Below are positions 18,564 through 28,664 of a stretch of 32,645 bases of DNA, one piece after another; the stretch's first letter is position 1; every line of letters starts with the position of its first letter. A model generated the notes under the pieces. The model saw only the letters and a list, made by a program, of their open reading frames with translations, was not told the DNA's origin and did no database searches. Source of the stretch: Blastocladiella britannica (Eukaryota; Blastocladiomycota; Blastocladiomycetes; Blastocladiales; Blastocladiaceae); NCBI GenBank assembly GCA_025349905.2, contig MU624673.1, forward strand, positions 1 through 32,645, read 5' to 3'. A program made the translations under genes and the position numbers.

Positions 18564-19874
18564 ATGGAATGGTCCAAGTTCTGCCCGGCCGGCGTGCACG
18601 TGCGCGTCGCCGACATGGCCTCCGAATGGACCACGGTCCCATCGCCTTACATTCCCGATCGCGCGACCGGCCACCCTGATGCGCCTTTGGAATACACTCG
18701 TCGGATGCGTCTGGTTTTGGTGTACTTGCAAGGGGGCAGCGGCCCTGAAGAAGCTAATCGGCCCGGGGTCGGGCTCTCGGCGTACGAGTACTTGCCGCCT
18801 TCCCTCTCGTCCTCGCCGAGCGATGATAACGGCCACCAGCACCAGAAACGACCGGCTCTGGTGTACATTGACCGTCTCGACACCTGCCCGCCGGCGACAT
18901 TCCCCGAGCGCGCCCGGGGTCTCGCCCGAGCAGTCGCCGTCGCGTACATGTCTGACCGCGCACGAGCGCTTGCCGGGCGGCACTGGCAGCTGCATATTTT
19001 CGCCAAAGCCGCGCCGTCGTACCTGTTTCCCGGATCGGAAATGCACTTGGCGACGCCAATTTCGGCCGGTACTGCTGGATTACAAGAGCCACGGACGAGA
19101 ACTTCCGTCAAGGCGGTTCGCCAAGGCGCCGCGCTCGTGGCATGGTGGCGCGCGGCCGTGGACGCTGCCATCCCCCCTGTTTCTTCGACAACAACAACAA
19201 CAACAACAGTGGTGTGCCGGTACTGCCACCTGGTCGCCGCGACCCCATCGTCGGCCACCATCGCCAAGAGCGACGAAACTGGATGGACCCAGGGCCTCAT
19301 GTGGGACGAGGCCGTCGATCCGCGGGACGTGGTGCCAATGTTCCCCGACAACGAGCTCGCGCGGCTGCTGAGTGCCGCGGGCGACGGGCCGGCCGCGGGC
19401 GTGCATACAGTCGCGGACCTGCTCAAGATCTGGGACGGGCTAGCGGCGATGCGGTCGGACGCGGCGCCAGGGGTGTTGGCCGTGACCTTCACGCCGACAA
19501 CCACGATCACGACAACAACAACCGCGGCGACCGAGGATGAGCCATCAGCAACGACGGTCCTGACAGAAGAGCAAATGGACGAGGTGCTGGCGATGCTCAT
19601 GGGCTCGAGCTTTGCGCCGCAGAGTATTGCCCAGACCACCACGAGTCTCGCTGCGTGCCTGGACTCGCTGGAAGTGCGGTTCGAGGACGTGGTGGGATCG
19701 GCTGATGTACCGCCACCGCGTCAAGTCGAAGCTCCCGCTGCCGTGATCATCAACAAAATCGGCGGACTCGTCAAGCGCAAACCCGTTGCGGCCACCAAGC
19801 GAGATGCCGAGACTGCCGAGCTTCCGGCCGCAGCAGCGGAGCAAGGTGCCAAACGCGCGAGGACCAAGGAATAA
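18564..19874 (+). CDS. RTT109: Rtt109 histone acetyltransferase
   Basis: A single exon encodes 436 aa, the same length as the yeast protein. Rtt109 is a fungal enzyme with a p300/CBP-like fold that acetylates histone H3 on lysine 56 (and Lys9/27) with chaperones Asf1 or Vps75, in the nucleus during replication and repair. Conserved blocks are visible: VYIDRLDTC (100-108), HIFAKAAPSYLFPGSE (about 144-159), AWWRAAVDA (W194-W195) and VVPMFPDNELARLL (about 257-270). Low-complexity inserts rich in Thr (near 208-214 and 312-323) separate the blocks. The C terminus has a basic KRKP and KRAR tail resembling a nuclear localisation signal. The ATG at 18564 was chosen because the frame upstream is low complexity and in the divergent promoter. 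The stop codon lies within AATAAA (19871-19876). Confidence 0.88.
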   Translation: MEWSKFCPAGVHVRVADMASEWTTVPSPYIPDRATGHPDAPLEYTRRMRLVLVYLQGGSGPEEANRPGVGLSAYEYLPPSLSSSPSDDNGHQHQKRPALVYIDRLDTCPPATFPERARGLARAVAVAYMSDRARALAGRHWQLHIFAKAAPSYLFPGSEMHLATPISAGTAGLQEPRTRTSVKAVRQGAALVAWWRAAVDAAIPPVSSTTTTTTTVVCRYCHLVAATPSSATIAKSDETGWTQGLMWDEAVDPRDVVPMFPDNELARLLSAAGDGPAAGVHTVADLLKIWDGLAAMRSDAAPGVLAVTFTPTTTITTTTTAATEDEPSATTVLTEEQMDEVLAMLMGSSFAPQSIAQTTTSLAACLDSLEVRFEDVVGSADVPPPRQVEAPAAVIINKIGGLVKRKPVAATKRDAETAELPAAAAEQGAKRARTKE

Positions 19875-20304
19875 ATCAGCATGGAAATGTAAAAATGTAG
19901 GCAGCCCGCGGGGAACGTCCTTGCGCGGCATTAAAACCATCGCAAGACAAAAAGACAAATAAATGTCTTTTTTTCCTCCACCCCTTTGGCCGGCCCTGGT
20001 GTATGCTCGCTCGAGGTTAACCAATCCCAGCCTCACAAAAAGAATCAGCGGAAAAACGTTGGACATGGAGGCGCACGGGCCGCACGACTTGGAGCCGAGA
20101 GGTGGAGGCGGGGGCCAGACCCCGCACGCCGATGCCCGCAACGATGAATAGATAAAGTTTCGAAAAGGAGTTTGGACTTGATTGTCGGCGAAAGTTATAG
20201 TGGTCGCGTTGTGGCAACTGGTCACGGTCTGGCCGAATTGACGCTCAACAGGGCTCCATGTCCGAAAATTATTCGATCCATTCGCGTATTAATACAAAAG
20301 TACA
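19875..20304. other. 430-nt intergenic region before Sas10/Utp3
   Basis: A 62-codon ORF with a true ATG (19963-20151, +) and an overlapping minus-strand frame lie here, but neither resembles a known family or shows clear coding bias. The segment probably holds the 3' UTR of Rtt109 and the promoter of Sas10/Utp3. GAAAATTATT at 20264-20273 sits 32 nt before the ATG. Confidence 0.4.
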
Positions 20305-22553
20305 ATGGCAAAACCCAAGGTACTACGGCAGCCGCAACAGGAAAAACGAAGAATTCTCACAGCAAGCGATCGTGTCAATTTTACCAGGTGCAGCGCAAGA
20401 AATCCCTCGGCAAGGCACCGCCGCCGCCCACCGTTGGCCAGGACGAGAAATATTTCGTAAAAGCGAGCGACCGCGCCGCCGTGTTTGGTCTCGATGGTCT
20501 CTCGGACGACAGCGACGATGACGATAACGCCGGGTACAATGGCAGCGGCCGGCGGATGCGTGGCGAGGACGTGGTGAACGCCGCTGACGACGACCATGTG
20601 CTGGAACTCGACATGCCCAGCGACTCGGACGTGTCGGATGCCGAGGCCGATTTCGCCGACAACGACGACGATAACGATGGTCCCGCCAGTTCCGGGTGGG
20701 GCAAGGGACGGCGCGCGTTCTACAGCGCCGACGACACGTTTGCGGACGACGACGCGGCAAAGATGGAGGAGACCGAGGCGCTGCGCATGCGCAAGGAGCG
20801 GATGGCCAAGCTCTCGGAGGCCGATTTCCTCGACGGCGCATTCGCGACCGTGGTGAGCGGGTCCGCTTCGGCCGCAGTACCATCTTCAGCAACAACGAAA
20901 TCGACTGCATCGACAGCGGTGCACATGGAGGTGATCGAGAAGCGCGCCAAGGACGAAATGTCGCGCGACGAGATCCTCGAGCACCTGGCGACCGCCTCGC
21001 CCGACCTGCTGGAGTTTGTGCTCGAGTTCCAGTCCAAGCTTGAGGACGCGCGCGAGTCGCTGCTCCCAATGCTCACCGTCGCCAAGCGGCTGGAACCCGC
21101 TGGGTCGCCCGTCATCAAGTATCTTGCCACCAAGTACACTGCGACCACGGGTTTCCTGCTCAACGTCTCGTTCTACCTGACCATGTACGCCCGCGGCACG
21201 CCCCGCCGCGAGATCATGCGCCACCCGGTCGTTGGCGTGCTGGTGCTGCTCAAGCGGCAGCTGGCCGACATTGAAAAGCTCGAGCAGGAGAAGCCGTGGT
21301 TGGTGCAGAGCCTCGAGCCAATCGTGGCGGCGATTGAGGATATGGACGAGCACGACATGGATATCGACGAGTACTTGGCGTACGTGGAGCGCGAGCTGGA
21401 GCGCGAGGCGGCCGAGGACAGCGACGACGATGAGTCTGTTTCCGGCGACGACGACGACCTTGAAGAGGAGGAGGTCACCGATTCTGACATGGACGTTTCG
21501 GGTAACGACTCGGATATGGACTTGGACGAGGTACCACCAGTACCAGCAGTACCAAGGGCTGGTGCGCAAAAGCGGTCGCGCGCCGTGGTTGAGCAGGCGC
21601 CAGGATCCGATAACAGCGACGATGACGATGATACGCTGGCGGCGCTGCCAGCCAAGAAGCGCAAGCGCGTCGAGGCCCAGCTCGCGGCCATGCATATGCA
21701 AGATCCCGCGTACAAACCCGTGTCCAAGAAGGCAGCTGCTCGTGCCCGCGCCAACGCACCGACCACCACCTCCTCCTCTTCGCGCCACCTACAGAACGAT
21801 GACGACTTTGACGATGCCGGTACCGCCGACGCCAACTTTGGGATCGCTGCCGGCACACTCGGGTACTCGGCCGACAAGAAGCCGCTGCGCAAGCTGGTGC
21901 AGTCGGTGCACACGACGAGTCGCGGTGGGGCCAAGGGCAACAAGGCCAGCATGTCGGCGGACGCGGACGTGGCCCGCAAGTCGCGCAAGCGCAACGAGGA
22001 GCTCAACGCGCACTTGTCCAAGGACGAGATTGCGGCGGCCGAGCGCGACGCCGACGTGTTCTCGGACGACGAGCCTGGCAGCAGCGCAACCGCTTCCAAG
22101 GGTGGTCGCGCTGCCAACATTGACGAGGCCGGAATCAACCTCAACAAGGTGGACCCGAACCGGCCGATCTCGTCGCTGGTCGAGGACCGCGCGCGCAAGC
22201 TGGCCAAGCGCACCAACGTCAAGGCCCGCAAGCTCGCAACGCGCGAGGGTATCGAGTTTGAGGACGCGGTCAAGCGCGTGCGTCCCGATGACACTGACGA
22301 CTTTGACATGAACGACATGTCCGGCACCATCAAGCGCGAGGCGTCGTACAAGATCCTCAAGAACCGTGGATTGCATGTCAAGCGGCCAAAGGACGACGGC
22401 AACCCGCGCGTCAAGCACCGCAAAAAGTACGAGGCCCGCGTCAAGAAAATCAAGACCGTCAAGCGCGTGGCGGCCGAGCTCAAGAGCGGGTACCAGGGAG
22501 AACTCACCGGTATCAAGACCAACCTTACGCGCCAGGTCAACTTGTCGAAATAG
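20305..22553 (+). CDS. UTP3: Sas10/Utp3, small-subunit processome component
   Basis: Exons 20305-20319 and 20388-22553 encode 726 aa. The first exon gives only MAKPK. The acceptor region reads CAGGTGCAG, so a two-residue shorter form is possible without a frame change. Long Asp/Glu-rich tracts alternate with basic patches. A Sas10/C1D helical domain lies at about 205-330 (LLEFVLEFQSKLEDARESLL, then NVSFYLTMYARG). The diagnostic Sas10 C-terminal domain occupies about 650-726 (GTIKREASYKILKNRGL, RPKDDGNPRVKHRKKYE, TGIKTNLTRQVNLSK). The protein is nucleolar and joins the U3 snoRNP for 18S rRNA maturation; Utp11, another subunit, lies 2.3 kb away. The stop is 28 nt from that of the convergent unknown gene. 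Confidence 0.93.
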
Positions 22554-22581
22554 TAGTCATAATATATATACATCTTTCACA

Positions 22582-23961
22582 TCATTTCTCTTTTTCGACG
22601 GCAGGTCCCGAGGTGGCTACGAGCGTAAACTGACTTGGATCCACAGTTTGAGGTGAAGGAAGGTGAGAGTTGAGCTTGATGTCCACCATGCCATGCTGCC
22701 ACGCGCGCCATACCGCCGCCTCGGCCACGATCCACCGGTCCGAGTCCACGAGACCGTAGGTGTCAATGCCTTCGGAGAAAAACACGAGCCGATGCATTTG
22801 TCCCGTCGCAGTACACGCTCGCCGGTCCCGAACCCACTTCCAGGTTGCTTTTGTGTACGCGAGCAGCAGCGGGTGCGGTGGGGCGCCGTGTTCCTGGTGG
22901 CAGACGTGGTGAACCGCCGTGTCAAAGGGCGGGCAAAAGAATCCGGACGGCGGCCAAAACAGGGCAGGAGTGGTGGTGTGCACACTTGGGGTCGTCAGTA
23001 GTACGCGGATCATGTTGTCGTCGCCCACCCGCTGAGGCTGGATCAGGCCGTGGGCTGTGGCAGCACTCAAGATCCCACGGGCCAATACGCTCCGGCGCGG
23101 AACATACGACTCGATCTTGGCCAAGGACGCGTCCAAGCTGCGGTACGCGTCCGAGACTCGCATGTAATCGCTGTTTCCGAGCGCGTCCGACAACAGCGTG
23201 TGAACAAACTGCGGGTCCCGGAGCTCGTCGGGAAGTGACATGGCGTGCGACGGAAGCCACGGGAGCGTCCCAGCTCGCTGCACGACGGTTCTGGTCGCGG
23301 GAGTGTCAGCGGCAGTGATTTTGGAGGAGCGCACCGTCCCTTGCACTCGATCCACTACGATCAAACAGCGCTGCTCGAGGTCCGACAGAGCAATACGCAG
23401 TGCGGCAACGCGCTCCAGCGGAAGTGCTGCCGGCCTAGTGCTGTTGCTGTTCGTGCCGATCGGGTTGCGATCGACCATGGGATTAAATGCGACCGAGCGC
23501 AGCAACCTTCCCACCTTGCTCGGTCGCACGATACTCACGAGGTGGCGCGACGCCCATGCGACCATATCGTCGCGCACGCTTGCCGGAAACGGGATCTCGA
23601 CGCCGGCCACCACGATCGCAATGAAGTTTGCGCTGGTCGCGGCTATTCCCGACAGTGGGTTAGATACCAGGAGCTGCAGCGCATTATGGAGTTCGGTCAG
23701 AATCGCATGTCGTTCGTCCGGCGTGGGCGTCAGCTCTACGACACCGTCTTGACGCGTGGAAACGAAAGCGGCGGCAATTTTCAAGCACGCGCGCCATTCG
23801 CGAATAAATGGGCCTGTATCTTCTGGAACCGGTGGCCAATTGGTGGCGGTTGTGGCGAAGCCGCCAAACAAGAACTGGGCCGCGGCCTTGTCCGAGTGAA
23901 ATACGGTGCTCAAGTACGCGTACGTGCGTAGAAAGTCGGCCAGTCGTAGCTTTATGGACAT
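22582..23961 (-). CDS. Unrecognised 459-residue protein
   Basis: One long exon starts at a true ATG (23961) and runs 1380 nt with strong G/C third-position bias, so it is very probably a real gene. I do not recognise the family. It has no signal peptide, clear membrane helix, coiled coil or low-complexity tract, unlike most neighbours. The sequence alternates helical stretches with conserved-looking Trp, Pro and His residues: NWPPVPEDTGPF near 41, TLPWLPSH near 240, FWPPSGFFCPPFDTAVHHVC near 338, and WIVAEAAVWRAW near 416. The Cys/His-rich segment near 340-365 could bind metal, but spacing fits no finger I know. It starts 31 nt downstream of the Utp11 stop on the same strand and ends 28 nt from the Sas10 stop, so its transcript must overlap both neighbours or have tiny UTRs. 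Confidence 0.8.
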   Translation of the reverse strand: MSIKLRLADFLRTYAYLSTVFHSDKAAAQFLFGGFATTATNWPPVPEDTGPFIREWRACLKIAAAFVSTRQDGVVELTPTPDERHAILTELHNALQLLVSNPLSGIAATSANFIAIVVAGVEIPFPASVRDDMVAWASRHLVSIVRPSKVGRLLRSVAFNPMVDRNPIGTNSNSTRPAALPLERVAALRIALSDLEQRCLIVVDRVQGTVRSSKITAADTPATRTVVQRAGTLPWLPSHAMSLPDELRDPQFVHTLLSDALGNSDYMRVSDAYRSLDASLAKIESYVPRRSVLARGILSAATAHGLIQPQRVGDDNMIRVLLTTPSVHTTTPALFWPPSGFFCPPFDTAVHHVCHQEHGAPPHPLLLAYTKATWKWVRDRRACTATGQMHRLVFFSEGIDTYGLVDSDRWIVAEAAVWRAWQHGMVDIKLNSHLPSPQTVDPSQFTLVATSGPAVEKEK

Positions 23962-23992
23962 AATTGTATATTTGGGAATGGGAAAAGACGGC

Positions 23993-24849
23993 TTACTTTT
24001 TGCGCTCGGCCTTCCACTTGTAAATCGCGAGGCCGCGCGCGTCCTCGCCGACCTTTCTCCGGCGTCCCTTGTTCATGAGCGCCTTCTGGATCTCCATTTC
24101 CAGCTCGGCCGATCGCAACTGCTCGTCGCGTGACATGCGCGATGCCAGTTCCGCGTAGGTCGCGGCGCGTTTCCGTTCTGCGGCCTTGATGGTGGTCGCC
24201 GACAGCGTCGATTTCACGTCGGGCATGGCGGCCGTCTCCAGCATGGTGCGCGTTGGGCGGTTGAATTTGCGCGCCATGAACTCGGCGGGGGTGTCGAAAT
24301 GCTCGGACGCGTCAAACTGGGCCACGTCGGCCTCGGTGTCCACAAACACCGTGTGCTGGCCGCGGGGCAGCATCGTTGCCGCACCTTCTTCCTCGTCATC
24401 GCCTTTGTCGGCGGACGCACCCAAAAAGTGCAGCGATTCTTTGAGCTTGTCCATTTTCTGGAGTAGTAAGGTGGTGAGCATATACGGCAGCATTCACGTC
24501 AAAATAAGATACATACCTTGGCATTGACGCTGCGCGACGACGTGACAAACGCCTTATCCTGGGTCTTGAGCAACTTCAGGAACTCTTCCGAGAACTTTTC
24601 GTTACGCTCGACAATATGCACGCCGCCCTTGGTCTTGGCGTTCTCCATCGCGTGGTAGAACTCGTCCGGGTTGCGCGCGCGGGCCTTCGCCTGCAGCGAC
24701 AGGATGCGCTTCTCCTTGGTGTGGAAGTTGCGGGCACGGAGAACATAGTCCTTGTGCTTTTCGAGCAGGCCAAACTTGGCGCGCGACGACGGCTGCGCGC
24801 GCTCCTTGTGGGTCCGCCGGGGCGCGATTTTGCGAAGGCTGCTTGACAT
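23993..24849 (-). CDS. UTP11: Utp11, U3 snoRNA-associated protein
   Basis: Exons 24849-24517 and 24457-23993 encode 265 aa, close to the family length. The start is diagnostic: SSLRKIAPRRTHKERAQPSS, followed by GLLEKHKDYVLRA and LQAKARARNPDEFYHAM. The central FVDTEADVAQFD and the basic C terminus with YKWKAERKK also fit. The protein is small, highly basic and nucleolar, and works in the small-subunit processome on pre-18S rRNA. The 59-nt intron starts GTATGT. GAAAATTAAT lies about 38 nt upstream of the ATG, close in sequence and distance to the element before Sas10/Utp3. Confidence 0.95.
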
Positions 24850-24965
24850 TGTGTTAATTTTTTTATCTTAGAGTATGGAAGACTGGGAAAATTAATCATT
24901 ACAATTTTTGTTTCATTGGTAAATTTCGACAGCACGGGACCAGTTGCCAACTCCTGCAAAAGCAT

Positions 24966-25944
24966 TCAGGCAATGGTATTGTACCCAGCGGGCGGTGCTT
25001 CCACATCAGCGACACCCGTCACGTTCTTTTTTGGCGGCAGCGGGATAAAGATCGAGGTGCGCGCCTTGTACGCCTGGTACTCGGGCTGGCTGCCGTACCG
25101 CTTATCGGACGATGCTTCCAGAAGCTTGACACCCGAGCCAAAGTACAGCAGGAAGAACACAAACACGGGGGAGACGATCGCGACCCAGTTCCACCCCGAC
25201 GTGAATCCGTTGATGCACAGCACAAACATGCCGATCCAGAGCAGGACTTCTCCAACTGTGTTTTTGTTTTGTATGAGTGCCAAATGCATTCATTTGAAAA
25301 ATAAAGTACATACAGTAGTTGGGGTGACGCGACCACGACCACAGACCGTGCTGGATGAATTTGGTCGGGTTGGCGTTCTTGAACGCGTTCTTCTGGTAAT
25401 CGGCCACGATTTCCGTGCTAAAGCCAATCACCCACAGGACAATGCCGACAATATCGAGGGCATTGAGTGCGGGCTGCGTTGCCGACGGGTTGCTGGCGAC
25501 AATGTACACTCCAAGACCTGTTTTTCACCATTATACGCGTAAATGCACATGAATCCACTCCAAAAAAAAATGAAAAGGCATACCAGTGCACCACACCCAC
25601 ATGATCTGGGCAACAAAGTATACCAGGAACTTGGCCGGGTTGATCTTGATCTCGTCAAACCGGTGGTCTTTTCCCTCGCGCAGCACGCGGCGGAACAAAA
25701 ACAATCCCAAACGCGTGCACCACACCAAGGACATGGCAGTGGCGATGATTTGACGTGGGTGCAAGTCCGCGATTGCCGACCCGTCATCGCGGTACAACAG
25801 TGCCGCCAGGAAGCAGCCAATGTACGTCAGGGAGCCCGACAGGTCGTAAAACTTTTCGGTCTTGAGCGGAGCTGAAATGGACCATGCTAGGAGCTGGACT
25901 GCCGCGTCGATGATGAAGGTGAGGAGGAGGCCGTTGAGTGGCAT
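24966..25944 (-). CDS. DUF1295 membrane protein, steroid 5-alpha-reductase-like
   Basis: Exons 25944-25584, 25517-25314 and 25255-24966 encode 284 aa. Splicing restores WVWCTGLGVY and the signature GLWSWSRHPNYFGEVLLW (about 177-194); the HPNYxGE motif is the cofactor-binding hallmark shared with sterol reductases and isoprenylcysteine methyltransferases. Six or seven hydrophobic helices span most of the length. DUF1295 proteins are predicted ER or other endomembrane oxidoreductases acting on lipid or steroid-like substrates, with NADPH as likely cofactor; the substrate here is unknown. The ATG at 25944 (MPLNGLLLTFIID) was chosen because it opens directly into the first helix. Introns are 66 and 58 nt. 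Confidence 0.9.
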
Positions 25945-26213
25945 TTTTGTAATATTTGTTGTGGTTCTTGTTGTGTTGGATTGCTTCCTCAAGGGTGCGA
26001 GGTCGGAATTTGGGCTGTATTTGTGTGCAAGACGTGAATTTCGTGGATGTGTAAGAGACGCGTCGCATATGTAAAGTGTGGAGGGTGGATCGAGCGAAAT
26101 AAAGTCAGCGAGTCAGGGCAGAACTATGCATCGCATCGCATCGGAGGGAAGGGACGCCACAACGATGGCCTCTTTGCAAACCCCAACTCAAGTGAAGCAA
26201 AAAAACGAAACAC
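25945..26213. promoter_or_regulatory. Divergent promoter between DUF1295 and DCAF11 genes
   Basis: The 269-nt gap separates two start codons facing away from each other. It is T-rich near the DUF1295 start and A-rich near the DCAF11 start. No specific site is recognised. Confidence 0.45.
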
Positions 26214-28614
26214 ATGAGCGACCAGGAAGACGAGCAACAACAGCACCAGCAGCAGCACTCGTACGGGTCCACCACCGCCGCCATCCTGCAGCTCCTGTCC
26301 CTGGCGTACTCGGGCGACGGTGCTGAGGTACACTTTCTAGATTTTTTGCATGGATTACGTAAAGCGCAAGATTATTGATCGCAAATCAATCAATCGCAGC
26401 CAATGTGGGACGATGACGACGGTGACAACGACAGCAACCATGTTGACGAAGACGACGATCCCATGGTCATCGAGCATTTTGGTCCCGTCCTGGCGATACC
26501 AACACGCAATGACACTGACACTGACGACGAAGACATTGTCGATGAGGACGATGATGATGGCAACTGGACCGACGAGTCCGGCCAGTTCGACGACAATGGC
26601 GCTTACTTATTTGATACCGACGACAATGACGACAGCGACGACAGCGATGACGACGACGAGCTGCAGGACATTGGGACCTCGGGCCCGGTTCTGAATGCCG
26701 AGCAACTGCGGGCGCTGCGTGCGTTCCGGTCGGCCAACCGCGCCATGGGCCTGAGTCTGGCCTTGTCACACGATCTGGCAGTGGCTCCGGACACTACGTT
26801 GCTCGGCGCGGCCGAATTCACTGCCGCATGGGGTGCTTCTGAGTCCATGTGCAGCAGTCCGACATCAATGTGCTCTCCCGACCCGACCGATTTGGCGGTA
26901 GGAGACGTCTGTGACACGGTGCCAATGTCGCCGACGCACTCTGCGTTCGGATCATCGTCCACCCGCAAGCGCCGCGCGTCGATCCTGTCCAACGCGTCCA
27001 TGTCCTCTTCTTCGCCATCGTCGCCGCCGATGCAGGTGCGTCCGCTGCGCCGCTTGTCCTCTTCGTCGGCAACATCCACCATGTCCACTGCCACGGCCGC
27101 ACATCGGTCCGAGGGCGGCAGTCGTTTGTTTGGTAAAGTGCACCCGGTGCGTGCGATGCGTGCACGCGAGGTGGGCGGGCACGCGTTCGTCTCGTCCGAG
27201 GTACATGTTGCTAGCGAGCAGGACCGGTTTCTGCCCAACACGAACGGCCGCGCTCTGCTCGAATACGAAGGTATGGTCCATTTCGTTTTTCTTTGTACCG
27301 GCAATACGCTTACAAAGGCAAAATAAACAGCCCGACCCTACTGCGGGCAGTTCTCGGACGACGGGAAATTCTTTTACGCGTGTACCCAGGACTTCAACGT
27401 CCACCTGTACGATGCAAGTGATCCGCTCAACCTTCGCGAGTACAAGACTGTCACCACATCCGTTGGCCAATGGTATATATACGCTCCATACCAAAAAAAA
27501 CTTAATTGAGATCTGACAAGGGGAATTTAAAGGACCATCACGGACGCGACGCTATCGCCCGACAACCAGCTGCTAGCGCACTCGTCCATCACCCCGTACG
27601 TCGACATTGCCAGCACCGACCCGTACCTGCCGGACGAAAAGACCACAATCAACTTGAGCCACGGCCCGGCGTCGACCGCCGGTCGCCGGTTCGGGATCTG
27701 GTCGCTGCGGTTCTCGAGCGACGGCCGCGAACTGGTTGCGGGGACCTCGTCCAACTCCCTGGTGATTTACGACCTGGACCGGCGGTCGGTGGTACTTTCG
27801 GTCCGCGGGCACGCCGACGACGTGAACGCGGTATGTTTCGCTGACGCGTCGACGCACGTGCTGTTCTCGGGGTCGGACGACTCGCTGATTAAAGTGTGGG
27901 ATCGCCGCACGTTGCGCAGTGGGGATGCGGCGAGGCCGGTCGGAGTGTTGCCTGGACATACCGAGGGGATCACGTACGTTGCGTCGCGCGGGGACGGCCG
28001 GTACTGTGTGTCCAATGGGAAGGACCAATGCGCAAAAGTGTGGGACGTGCGTATGTGCATGGCGCCGGACAAGTTTGATGCGCTGCCGATCCGGGAGCGC
28101 GATGCTCGGTTCGTTTCCACTTTTTTTTTTTTTCGAGTGTAAAGAAGTACTAACCAAACCGTTGTATAGGATCGACTTTGACTACCGGTACATGTCCTAC
28201 CCGCTGGGCAAGTACGGACCCTCGATCCACCGGCACACGCACGACGCTTCGGTCGTGACGCTGATGGGCCACCACCAGGTATTGTCGACCCTGATCCGGT
28301 GCCATTTCGCGCCCAACGGCGCGCCGTACATTGCCACCGGTTCCGCCAACGGATCCATTGCCATTTACAACTTGCAAGGTGAGGCAATGCGTGAACTGCG
28401 GGCCGCAGGGGCGGCCGGGCGCGCGGCTGGGTACGCTTCGTACCATGGGTGGCGCCGCAGCGAGGTGGTGCGGGACGTGGCGTGGCACCCTCACGGGATC
28501 CCGCTGCTGCTCAGCACAACGTGGGCGGGCGAGGGCGGGGTGATTGCCGCGCACGAGTACGATGCCGGGTTGGCTACGGCCACTGCCGGTGAGATTGTTG
28601 CTGCTGCCGAGTAA
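26214..28614 (+). CDS. DCAF11: DCAF11/WDR23-like WD40 substrate receptor
   Basis: Five exons, 26214-26327, 26400-27270, 27331-27472, 27533-28108 and 28170-28614, encode 715 aa; all junction phases agree. The N terminus has Gln-rich and very acidic stretches (DDDDGDNDSNH), then a Ser-rich region. The WD40 propeller begins near residue 310 at FLPNT and is diagnostic of WDR23: YCGQFSDDGKFFYACTQD, GHADDVNAVCFADAS, FSGSDDSLIKVWDRR, GHTEGITYVASRGDGRY, KDQCAKVWDVR, HQVLSTLIRC and VRDVAWHP. The two WDxR motifs match the DDB1-binding DWD box, so it probably acts as a receptor for CUL4-DDB1 ubiquitin ligases; in animals WDR23 targets the stress regulator Nrf2/SKN-1. The last intron contains a perfect TACTAAC branch point (28148-28154). 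This family is absent from budding yeast. Confidence 0.93.
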
Positions 28615-28664
28615 AGTGTGTACATATGCAATATTCGTTCATTCGTTAATTGGTGATGAAGGGT

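Noticed and set aside
19963..20151. 62-codon ORF before Sas10/Utp3
   Set aside because: It has a true ATG but no recognisable domain, its second half is Gly/His-rich, and it lies where a 3' UTR and promoter are expected. Not called as a gene.
20017..20225. Minus-strand frames with a short hydrophobic stretch
   Set aside because: They begin at TTG or GTG rather than ATG and run into the 3' end of Rtt109; no plausible splice structure was found.
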